From an uncultured Clostridia bacterium (GTDB lineage: Bacteria; Bacillota; Clostridia; Christensenellales; Aristaeellaceae), in assembly GCA_947166705.1 (NCBI GenBank), contig CAMVFE010000025.1:1-32790 (forward strand): 32,790 bases of DNA, given 5' to 3'. The notes under the pieces were generated by a model. It had not been told where the DNA came from, did no database searches, and saw only the letters and a list, made by a program, of their open reading frames with translations. This document shows, in pieces, positions 19,293 to 25,492 of this stretch. Both the position numbers and the translations under genes were made by a program. Numbering within the stretch: position 1 is the first letter of the stretch; every line of letters starts with the position of its first letter.

Positions 19293-20381
19293 ATGGAGAT
19301 GAAAAAAGCTTTCGGAAGGCTGCTTGCGCTGATGTGCACGCTGACTTTGCTGCTGTGCGGAACCGCTCCGGCGGAGGGGGCGGCCGCGCCCTCCCCGGCC
19401 TCCGCCGCGGAAACCACCCCTTCCCCGGAGGAGCTCGGCGGGCTGGTGTTCCGGATTGACGGGCCCGGAGAAGGCCAGTCCGTCACCGTGAAATACAGCG
19501 ATTTCCGGGACGGGGAATACCTCCTGGAGAATCTGGCGCCGGGAACCTACACCGTCACGGAAATCAATCCCGACCGTCTGGTCGATGGGTATACCCTGAA
19601 CCGCGGGGAAAGCGTGCGGAAGGCGACCGTCGAGGTGAAGGCGGACGGGAAGGCCGTCGTGACGCTGAAGAACATCTACGAGAAAAGCCCGGAAGGCGGG
19701 GACGAACGGATCAGCATCCGCGTGTCCAAGGTCTGGGAGGATGCCGGCAACCGGGACGGAAACCGGCCGCAGCGGGTCACGGTGAACCTGTTGGCCGACG
19801 GGAAGCGCGCGGCCGGCGCCGTGCTGAACGAGGCCGGCGGATGGGCCTGGGAGTTTACGGACCTGCCGCGCTTCGCCGGCGGCCGGGAGATTCACTACAC
19901 CGTGACGGAGGATCCGGTGCCCCTGTATACGGCGCGGGTGGACGGCTTCGTCATCACGAACGCCTATACTCCCGGGACGACCAGCGCCTCCGTCGCGAAG
20001 GTATGGCTGGACAACGAAAACGAAAAGGGCCTCCGCCCCGCCGCGGTCCGCTGCACCCTGAGCAGCGGGGACAGCGTCCTGCTGAACGAAGCCAACGGCT
20101 GGCAGGCCACGGTCGAGGGGCTGCCGGCGGTCGTAAACGGAAAGCCGGCGGAATATACCTGGACGGAGCAGGAAGTGATCGGATACGAAAATACCGCCGT
20201 CGACCGCAGCGGCAATCTTACTGTTTTCACCAACGCCCTGACGGAGCGCGGCGAACTCCTGCCGGAGGGAAAGCGCGTACCCGTCGAGCGGCGCGGGGAC
20301 GCCTTCCTGGTCATCCGGGAGTACGGAACGCCCCTGGGCGTGGAAACCGAAATCAACCACGTCGGCGACTGCTTCGACTGA
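19293..20381 (+). CDS. Small secreted Cna-B protein, partner or paralogue of the giant adhesin
   Basis: A 362-residue protein. The signal peptide has a hydrophobic core at about 8-22 with probable cleavage after APA at 27; there is no lipobox. A SpaA-like domain (about 46-128, ending TLKNIY) is followed by two Cna-B domains (about 130-225 and 229-315). Isopeptide residues are visible: K in SKVW and AKVW, E in TVTE and TWTE, N in ITNAY and FTNAL. The second Cna-B domain and the tail (319-362) closely match the last 130 or so residues of the upstream giant, including NEANGWQA and the ending YGTPLGVE...INH.GDCFD. A GAGGGGG site precedes ATG 19293 closely; ATG 19299 would be better spaced, so the true start may be two codons later. 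The 78-base gap suggests one operon with the giant. It could be a minor subunit, a cap or an anchoring partner. No sortase or LPXTG is seen. Confidence 0.85.
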   Translation: MEMKKAFGRLLALMCTLTLLLCGTAPAEGAAAPSPASAAETTPSPEELGGLVFRIDGPGEGQSVTVKYSDFRDGEYLLENLAPGTYTVTEINPDRLVDGYTLNRGESVRKATVEVKADGKAVVTLKNIYEKSPEGGDERISIRVSKVWEDAGNRDGNRPQRVTVNLLADGKRAAGAVLNEAGGWAWEFTDLPRFAGGREIHYTVTEDPVPLYTARVDGFVITNAYTPGTTSASVAKVWLDNENEKGLRPAAVRCTLSSGDSVLLNEANGWQATVEGLPAVVNGKPAEYTWTEQEVIGYENTAVDRSGNLTVFTNALTERGELLPEGKRVPVERRGDAFLVIREYGTPLGVETEINHVGDCFD

Positions 20382-20406
20382 TTCAGGCGGCTGCTTCGAC
20401 GGATTC
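20364..20406 (+). repeat. Direct repeat of the gene's own 3' end
   Basis: Bases 20364-20384 (the codons for GDCFD, the stop and the next three bases) recur at 20386-20406 with 19 of 21 positions identical, 22 bases later. The second copy lies outside the gene. It looks like a small tandem duplication of the conserved C-terminal coding end. Confidence 0.75.
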
Positions 20407-20409
20407 CGC

Positions 20410-20438
20410 TTTACTTTGCCCGCCTCCTGCCTTATGAT
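20410..20438 (+). promoter_or_regulatory. Promoter of the GNAT gene
   Basis: TTTACT (20410-20415), a 17-base spacer and TATGAT (20433-20438) match a sigma-A promoter well. The start site would be near 20445, leaving a leader of about 58 bases with AGGAGG at 20487-20492. This suggests the acetyltransferase is expressed independently of the surface-protein genes upstream. Confidence 0.6.
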
Positions 20439-20502
20439 AGCCCTGCGGCCTGCCGGCTCCTCCGGGAGAAAAATACGGCGGCGGACAGGAGGGGGGGCAC
20501 CC

Positions 20503-21051
20503 ATGCGCATCCGGAAATCCACCGGGCAGGACCTTGCCCGCATCATGGAAATCTACGCCCATGCCCGGGCGTTCATGGCCGGGCACGGCAATCCCCGGCA
20601 GTGGGGCGCGACCAACTGGCCCCCGGAAGCCCTGATCCGGCAGGATATCCGGGACGGCCGCAGCTACGTCTGCGAAAATGATGACGGAAGGGTCGTCGGA
20701 ACCTTCTTTTTTATCTTCGGAAAGGATATCGAACCGACCTACCGGGCGATCGAGGACGACGCCTGGCTGGATGACAGCCCCTACGGCGTCGTCCACCGGA
20801 TCGCCTCCGACGGCTCCGAAAAAGGAACGGGTTCATTCTGCCTGCGCTGGGCCCTGGCCCAGTGCGGGCATCTTCGTATCGACACCCACGGGGACAACGC
20901 CGTCATGCAGGGCCTGCTGAGGAAGCTCGGCTTTGTGCGCTGCGGCACGATCCATGTCGCGGAGGACAACGATCCGCGCCTGGCCTTCGAGAAATCGGAA
21001 GCCGCCGCGGCCAGGGCTGATTCCGCCGCGGGCATCACCGGAGGGGCGTGA
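20503..21051 (+). CDS. GNAT family N-acetyltransferase
   Basis: A 182-residue acetyltransferase of the GNAT fold, which moves an acetyl group from acetyl-CoA to an amine. Typical features are the opening MRIRKSTGQDLARIMEIYAHAR, the central strand RVVGTFFF and the C-terminal segment LRIDTHGDNAVMQGLLRKLGFVRCG, where family members bind CoA and end the fold. The usual Q/RxxGxG/A loop is poorly conserved (SDGSEKGTGS). The start at ATG 20503 is supported by AGGAGG 10 bases upstream; the frame is open further upstream but has no ribosome site there. The last 17 bases overlap the end of the convergent PreA-like gene. The substrate cannot be read from the sequence. Confidence 0.85.
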   Translation: MRIRKSTGQDLARIMEIYAHARAFMAGHGNPRQWGATNWPPEALIRQDIRDGRSYVCENDDGRVVGTFFFIFGKDIEPTYRAIEDDAWLDDSPYGVVHRIASDGSEKGTGSFCLRWALAQCGHLRIDTHGDNAVMQGLLRKLGFVRCGTIHVAEDNDPRLAFEKSEAAAARADSAAGITGGA

Positions 21052-22540
21052 CGCGCTTTTTCCCCGGGACCACCGCCTGCTGCGGGCAGACCAGGACGCA
21101 CAGGTGGCACCCGACGCATTTCTTTCCGTCGAGCTTCGGCCGGCGGTTTTCGTCCAGCCGGATCGCCTGATGCCCCCCGTCCGCGCAGGAGACCGCGCAG
21201 CGGCCGCAGCCGATGCAGCGCTCCGCCCGGAACTGCGGATACAGCACGGAGTCCCGCTCCAGGGTGTCCGTGTCGGCACTCAGCGTATCCAGCGCCAGGC
21301 CCACAGCCTCGCGGACGGAGCCCATGCCCTTCTCCGCCAGGTACAGGTTCAGGCCCGCCTTCAGATCTTCCACAATCCGATAGCCGTACTGCATCACCGC
21401 GGTGGTCACCTGGATGGAGCCTCCGCCCAGCAGGATGAATTCCAGCGCGTCCTGCCAGGTCTCGACGCCTCCCATGGCGGAGATGTGCATCCCCTTCAGC
21501 GCGGGATTCTTGGCCAGCTCCGCGATAAACCGCATGGCAACCGGCTTCACCGCGTTCCCGCTGTAGCCCCCCACCGCACTCTGCCCGCGGACCGCGGGGG
21601 CCGTGACATAGGTGTGCAGGTTCACGCTCACCACGGACTTGATGGTGTTGATGGCGGAGATCCCGTCGGCGCCTCCCCTGCGGGCCGCCTCGGCCGCCGG
21701 GCTCATCTCCGCCACGTTCGGGGTCAGCTTGGCGAGCACCGGAATCCCGCACGCCCGCTTCGCCGCCGCCGTAAAGCGCTCCACCAGCTCCGGCACCTGC
21801 CCGATATCCGATCCGAGGCCGTCCTCCGCCATGTTGGGGCAGGAAAAATTCAGCTCCACGGCGTCCGCGCCGTTTTCCTCGCACAGCCGGGCCAGCCGGC
21901 CCCATTCCGCCTCGTCCCGCCCCATGATGGAGGCGATGATCACCCTGGTCGGATATTCCCGCTTCAGGCGGCGGAAAATCTCCATGTTTTCCTCCACGCT
22001 GTGATCAGAAAGCTGTTCGATGTTCTTGAAGCCGATGATGCTGCCGTCGCTGCCGGTGATCGCTGAAAACCGGGGCGAAGCCTCGTGAATATCCAGCGTG
22101 CAGATGGTTTTGAAGCACACCCCCGCCCAGCCCGCCTCAAAGGCACGGGCGCACATGTCATAGGTGCTCGCCACGACCGAGGAGGAAAGAATGAAGGGAT
22201 TTTCCAGCGGCACGCCGCACAGGTCGCAACGCAGGCGTTCCTCATCCTCCGGCAGCGGCGTTTCGCACTCCGGCCGCACCTGATAGTACAGCCGGTTGAC
22301 CACGTCGCGGACCGGCACCTCCCCGGCCCGGACGCAGGCGCTTTCGCAGGGCGCGGCGCAGGTCAGGCAGGGGTTCGTTTCCGGAAGGCGCAGGGCGGCG
22401 GTCTGCTCGTTCCGCAGCCAGACGCTGCGCAGCAGCTCCGCCGGCTTCAGCAGCCCGCAGGCCGCGTCGCAGGGCGCGTCCGCGCACATCACGCAGCGGA
22501 TCATATCCGCGCGGCGGATGATCGGTTCATTATGGATCAT
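21035..22540 (-). CDS. preA: PreA-like dihydropyrimidine dehydrogenase with an added PreT-type Fe-S domain
   Basis: A 501-residue cytosolic iron-sulfur flavoprotein. Residues about 105-430 match the FMN TIM barrel of PreA / dihydropyrimidine dehydrogenase (ENPFILSSS, GFKNIEQ, IIASIMG, ELNFSCPNM, GSDIGQVPELV, LAKLTPNV, ADGISAINT, MQYGYRIVEDL). This barrel reduces uracil or thymine, or the reverse. The C-terminus has two [4Fe-4S] motifs (C442, 445, 448, 452 and C475, 478, 481, 485). The extra N-terminal 95 residues hold two more four-cysteine sets (C16, 19, 24, 28 and C58, 61, 65, 69) and resemble the start of PreT. The FAD/NAD(P) domain that normally follows is absent. Bacterial PreA is usually near 410 residues. 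The start at 22540 has AAGGAG 9 bases upstream. No preT lies nearby, so the electron donor may be ferredoxin (inference). Other dihydroorotate-dehydrogenase-like substrates are possible. Confidence 0.88.
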   Translation of the reverse strand: MIHNEPIIRRADMIRCVMCADAPCDAACGLLKPAELLRSVWLRNEQTAALRLPETNPCLTCAAPCESACVRAGEVPVRDVVNRLYYQVRPECETPLPEDEERLRCDLCGVPLENPFILSSSVVASTYDMCARAFEAGWAGVCFKTICTLDIHEASPRFSAITGSDGSIIGFKNIEQLSDHSVEENMEIFRRLKREYPTRVIIASIMGRDEAEWGRLARLCEENGADAVELNFSCPNMAEDGLGSDIGQVPELVERFTAAAKRACGIPVLAKLTPNVAEMSPAAEAARRGGADGISAINTIKSVVSVNLHTYVTAPAVRGQSAVGGYSGNAVKPVAMRFIAELAKNPALKGMHISAMGGVETWQDALEFILLGGGSIQVTTAVMQYGYRIVEDLKAGLNLYLAEKGMGSVREAVGLALDTLSADTDTLERDSVLYPQFRAERCIGCGRCAVSCADGGHQAIRLDENRRPKLDGKKCVGCHLCVLVCPQQAVVPGKKRVTPLR

Positions 22541-22669
22541 CTGTCTGTTCTCCTTTCTCTGTCATTCCGGACCTGAACATATCGACGCTGAAAAGAAGGG
22601 CCTGGACGCGGCGCGCCGGAATCCCCGTCCGCTTCATCCGGACCCTCCGGCGGCGCTGCTGTTTTTTTC

Positions 22670-22698
22670 ATTATACAGGGATTTCCGGGCGCCTTCAA
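22670..22698 (-). promoter_or_regulatory. Promoter of the preA-like gene
   Basis: On the minus strand TTGAAG (22698-22693), a 17-base spacer and a perfect TATAAT (22675-22670) form a good sigma-A promoter. The predicted start is near 22663, about 120 bases before the ATG at 22540. Confidence 0.65.
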
Positions 22699-22861
22699 CC
22701 GTCCGGCCCATGTTTTTTCTGCCCCGGAAGCAGCCTTTTTTCCTCTGCGCTTTTTCGGTCCTCCTCCGCCGCACCTGTTCCCGCCGCGTCCGGCTGCCTG
22801 CAGCCTTTTCACCTCGGCGTCTTTTCCGCCCTCAAAAAAACTTCGCTTTTTTCATGCGATA

Positions 22862-22880
22862 TACATTGACAGGCGATGTA
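22862..22880. promoter_or_regulatory. Candidate PadR operator over the -35 box
   Basis: TACAT and ATGTA form an inverted repeat with a 9-base centre that includes the TTGACA box. A direct repeat GATATAC also occurs at 22858-22864 and 22892-22898, on both sides of the promoter. PadR proteins usually bind ATGT/ACAT-type dyads in their own promoters, though normally in the opposite half-site order. Autoregulation is therefore inference. Confidence 0.45.
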
Positions 22881-22894
22881 ATGCGCGTTATGAT
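22866..22894 (+). promoter_or_regulatory. Near-consensus promoter of the padR operon
   Basis: TTGACA (22866-22871), a 17-base spacer and TATGAT (22889-22894) differ from sigma-A consensus at a single base. The leader would be about 25 bases, with AAGGAGG (22911-22917) 7 bases before the padR ATG. Such a strong core promoter is consistent with a gene that needs a repressor. Confidence 0.85.
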
Positions 22895-22924
22895 ATACCT
22901 ATCCAAGCGAAAGGAGGCCCGGAC

Positions 22925-23329
22925 ATGGCATTATCGGCAGATCTGCTGCGCGGGTACACGGACACCATCATTCTGAACCGACTGCGGGAGGGGGACAGCT
23001 ACGGATACGAAATCAACCGGAAGGTTTCGGAGCTGTCCCGGGGCGCGCTGGAGCTGAAGGAGGCGACGCTGTACACCGCTTTCCGCCGGCTGGAAAGCAG
23101 CGGATACATCATCAGCTACTGGGGCGGCGAGGGTTCCGGCGCCCGCCGGAGGTACTACTCCATCACCGTGGAGGGGCGCAACCGGCTGGCGGAGGACCAG
23201 GCCGCCTGGAAGGAAACCCGCCGGATTCTGGATACGCTGCTGAATCCGGAAGAAAGAAGGCCCGTCCTGCAGGGGCGGAGCGGTCAGGAAATACCAGTAA
23301 TTCATGTGGAGGATCAAAGCGATGAATGA
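22925..23329 (+). CDS. PadR family transcriptional regulator
   Basis: A 134-residue DNA-binding protein. Residues about 10-90 form the PadR winged helix-turn-helix: DTIILNRLREGDSYGYEI, then the recognition-helix region LKEATLYTAFRRLESSGYI, then the wing with GARRRYYSIT and GRNRLAE. PadR members usually repress their own operon and a neighbour until a ligand or envelope signal releases them. The start has an ideal AAGGAGG 7 bases upstream. The stop overlaps the next start (ATGAATGA, 8 bases shared), so the two proteins are translationally coupled. A dyad over its own -35 box suggests autoregulation. The ligand is unknown. Confidence 0.92.
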   Translation: MALSADLLRGYTDTIILNRLREGDSYGYEINRKVSELSRGALELKEATLYTAFRRLESSGYIISYWGGEGSGARRRYYSITVEGRNRLAEDQAAWKETRRILDTLLNPEERRPVLQGRSGQEIPVIHVEDQSDE

Positions 23330-24485
23330 GAAGGTAACACAGATGATTTCGCTGCTGTTCCGGGACCTGCAGCCCTCGGAGGAAGTCCGGGCGCTGCACG
23401 ACGAGGTCCTGAACAACTGCCAGGAGCGCTTCGCCGACCTGACGGAGAACGGCCTGAGCGAGGAGGAAGCCCTCGCGGCCGTGATGGAGAGCCTGCGGGG
23501 CATGGAGGACGTGCTGAAGGATTATCCGCGGACGGACGCCGCCCCCGCAGAGGAAGCTCCCGCCGCGCCGGCGGAGGAGCCCGCGACGGAAGAAGGGCGT
23601 TCCCTCTCGCATTTTGCGCCGGAGGACATCCTGGCCATCGAGACCTCGCTGACCTCCAGCGACGTGGAGGTCCTGGCCTCGGACCATGAATTCTCCCTCG
23701 AAATCCGCGGAGAGGTTTACTCCCGGCTGGATTCCGACGGCACGCTGCGGATCTGGCAGGAAAAGGCAACCGACGACCTGTTCCGGGGCATCTCCTGGGA
23801 GCACAGCTTTGACAGCTTCGAAAGCTTCGGGGACGCCATGGGCAAGCTGGGACAGAATCTTTCCCGGCTTGTCAACCGCGGGCTGCAGATCGCCCGGGAG
23901 CGTTCGGACTGCCGGGTGCTGATCCGGATGCCCCGCGCCATCCACCCCGATATCCGCATCCGCACCATGAGCGGCAGCATCCGCTGGGAGGATGCGGTGC
24001 CCGGCGGGGAATTCAGCCTGCGCAGCACCAGCGGGAACGTCCTCGTCCAGGTTCCGGGCAGCTATCTCCTGCCCCGGGCGCAGCTGACCACCATGAGCGG
24101 GGACGCCGAGGCCCGGCTCTGCGCCGACGACCTGCAGATCGCCTCCGTCAGCGGCGATGTATCCTGGGAAGGCGAGGCCGGAACCCTGGCGATGAGCAGC
24201 ACCAGCGGCGACGCGGAGGCCGCCGGCTTCTTCCGGAAGGCCTCCCTGAACACCACCAGCGGCGACCTCACCCTCGAGATGACCCGCGGCAGCTCCGCGG
24301 AAATCCGGGCCAAATCCGTATCCGGAGACATCGAGGTCCGGCTCCCGCGCGAGATTCGGGAGGTATCCGCTTCCCTGAAGACCGTCAGCGGCGAAATCCG
24401 GCAGCGCGGCGTGGAAATCGCCGACGGCGCGCCGGTGTTCATCGAGGCCGGCACCGTCAGCGGCGACCTGAAGATCTCGCACTGA
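23322..24485 (+). CDS. HAAS-like / DUF4097 repeat protein
   Basis: A 387-residue protein. Residues 1-70 form a helical HAAS/DUF1700-like region (MNEKVTQMISLLFRDL ... GLSEEEALAAVMESLRGMEDVL), followed by an Ala/Pro/Glu linker (71-95). Residues about 100-387 form a DUF4097-type beta-solenoid in which SGD, SGN, SGS or SGE recurs about every 16-20 residues (TMSGS, STSGN, TMSGD, SVSGD, STSGD, TTSGD, SVSGD, TVSGE, TVSGD). In Clostridia and Bacilli such proteins are typical partners of PadR regulators. Many have membrane helices between the two parts; here I see none, nor a signal peptide, so it may be cytosolic. The start at 23322 (GGAGG, 9 bases) overlaps padR; an upstream ATG at 23304 lacks a ribosome site. 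It may act with PadR in sensing envelope stress (inference). Confidence 0.85.
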   Translation: MNEKVTQMISLLFRDLQPSEEVRALHDEVLNNCQERFADLTENGLSEEEALAAVMESLRGMEDVLKDYPRTDAAPAEEAPAAPAEEPATEEGRSLSHFAPEDILAIETSLTSSDVEVLASDHEFSLEIRGEVYSRLDSDGTLRIWQEKATDDLFRGISWEHSFDSFESFGDAMGKLGQNLSRLVNRGLQIARERSDCRVLIRMPRAIHPDIRIRTMSGSIRWEDAVPGGEFSLRSTSGNVLVQVPGSYLLPRAQLTTMSGDAEARLCADDLQIASVSGDVSWEGEAGTLAMSSTSGDAEAAGFFRKASLNTTSGDLTLEMTRGSSAEIRAKSVSGDIEVRLPREIREVSASLKTVSGEIRQRGVEIADGAPVFIEAGTVSGDLKISH

Positions 24486-24629
24486 CCCGGCGCATTCAGA
24501 AGCTCCCCGAGGGCCTGTCATTCAGTTCGCAGATAACGGCATCCTGAAGGCCGTCCGGAACCGCCCCAACCCATGAGACGGAGACTCCTTCCTTGTTGTG
24601 ATCACTGCAGCCGGAGGTGAAAAGTCGTG

Positions 24630-25373
24630 ATGCTGGAACTGTCAAAATACGATGGGAAGCACGTCCGGATAACGGACAGGTGGAAAAAAACCTACACCGG
24701 CATGGCCCGGTATGCAAACGCCGATTTCCTGGAGTGTGAATACGGCGGTGAGGAAGACGGCCTTTTCATTGAAAACAATCTGATTTACCGTTCACAGATC
24801 GTTTCGATCGGGGAGATCGCGGTGCACGGCACCGTCGAGCTGTGGACGGAGCATCTGGTTCTGCGAAGATACCGTCCGGAGGATGCCCGGGATCTGTATC
24901 GCAGCTTTGGGACAGATCCGGAAATGGCCAAATACTCCGACTGGAATCCCTACGCTGCGCCGGAGACGGCGCAGGAAACGGTGCGCGGATTTATCGAAAG
25001 CTATGCGGACGCGCATTCCTACTCATGGGTGATGGACGTTGACGATGTCGTTGTCGGAACGATCGGCGCCTACGATTATGCGAACAATCAGATTGAGGTG
25101 GGCTTCAGCGTGGACAAAGGCTGGCAGGGACGCGGCTTTGCGACGGAGGCGCTGCGAAAGGTGCTCGCATACCTGACGGAAAACGAAGGCATTCCCTGCG
25201 TGACCGCCTGGTGCGCCGCTGAGAACCGCGGATCACGGAGAGTGCTGGAAAAAGCAGGGATGAAACCTGTCCGCACTGAAAAGGGCGGGCTTACAGTCGG
25301 CAAAAAGACCTATGATAAGCTGATCTTTGCATATGAGGGCGAAGAAAAAACTGAAAACGGCCGCGGGGGATGA
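24630..25373 (+). CDS. Sm-like domain / GNAT acetyltransferase fusion
   Basis: A 247-residue two-part protein. Residues 1-65 form a small beta-rich domain resembling Sm/LSM folds (LSKYDGKHVRITDRW, ECEYGGEEDGLFIENNLIYRSQIVSI). Residues about 72-240 form a RimJ/RimL-like GNAT domain: LWTEHLVLRRYRPEDARDLY, VVGTIGAYDY, IEVGFSVDKGWQGRGFATEAL with the acetyl-CoA loop Q-G-R-G-F-A, then AENRGSRRVLEKAGM. It should transfer acetyl from acetyl-CoA to a protein N-terminus, an amine metabolite or an antibiotic; the substrate is not evident. The start is ATG 24630, with GGAGGTGA ending 9 bases upstream; an in-frame GTG at 24627 is the alternative. The 144 bases upstream show no convincing promoter. Genes on both sides are unrelated. 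Confidence 0.82.
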   Translation: MLELSKYDGKHVRITDRWKKTYTGMARYANADFLECEYGGEEDGLFIENNLIYRSQIVSIGEIAVHGTVELWTEHLVLRRYRPEDARDLYRSFGTDPEMAKYSDWNPYAAPETAQETVRGFIESYADAHSYSWVMDVDDVVVGTIGAYDYANNQIEVGFSVDKGWQGRGFATEALRKVLAYLTENEGIPCVTAWCAAENRGSRRVLEKAGMKPVRTEKGGLTVGKKTYDKLIFAYEGEEKTENGRGG

Positions 25374-25439
25374 AGGCATTCAGTCCGGAGGCCTCGGGAA
25401 AGCAGCCGGACCATGCGGCGGTTTAAGCGCCTGCGCGGT

Positions 25440-25476
25440 AAAAAAACAGGAAGCCCGGGCTCGTGCCGGAACCCGG
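25440..25476 (-). terminator. Candidate intrinsic terminator of the DUF1015-GH5-YdcF operon
   Basis: Read on the minus strand, 17 bases after the ydcF-like stop codon, CCGGGTT and AGCCCGG form a 7-bp stem (one G-U pair) with an 8-base loop. A run of seven T follows about 8 bases later. The gap between stem and T-run is longer than ideal. It sits between convergent genes, where a terminator is expected. Confidence 0.5.
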
Positions 25477-25492
25477 CAGCGCGGCGGTTCTG

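Larger units (their letters stand above)
22541..22924. other. Divergent intergenic region between preA-like gene and padR
   Basis: These 384 bases carry one promoter for each direction: minus strand at 22670-22698 and plus strand at 22866-22894, plus an inverted repeat over the latter. The preA-like transcript would have a leader of about 120 bases, in which I see no recognisable riboswitch. The open frames across it are GC-bias shadows. Confidence 0.6.

Noticed and set aside
19293-19370. Lipoprotein signal in the small Cna-B protein (LLLCG)
   Set aside because: The residue before the Cys is Leu, which does not fit the lipobox, and a normal cleavage site (APA) follows.
1125-20381. CRISPR-like array because of regular repeats
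   Set aside because: All repeats are inside open frames with whole-codon periods and encode known repeat domains; there are no spacers or cas genes.
1119-20546. Very long minus-strand open frames (about 1000, 1900, 800 and 1460 codons) opposite the surface-protein genes
   Set aside because: They have no ribosome sites or recognisable domains, are rich in Arg/Gly/Val as expected from the antisense of GC-rich codons, and lie opposite clear LRR and Cna-B coding sequence.
21035-22540. Loss of the catalytic cysteine in the PreA-like barrel (Ile in GSDIGQ where animal enzyme has Cys)
   Set aside because: As I recall, E. coli PreA also has a non-Cys residue there, so this is probably normal for the bacterial subfamily rather than a defect.
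24598-24605. GTGATCAC palindrome upstream of the Sm/GNAT gene as an operator
   Set aside because: An 8-base palindrome is expected by chance in a window this size, and no promoter lies next to it.
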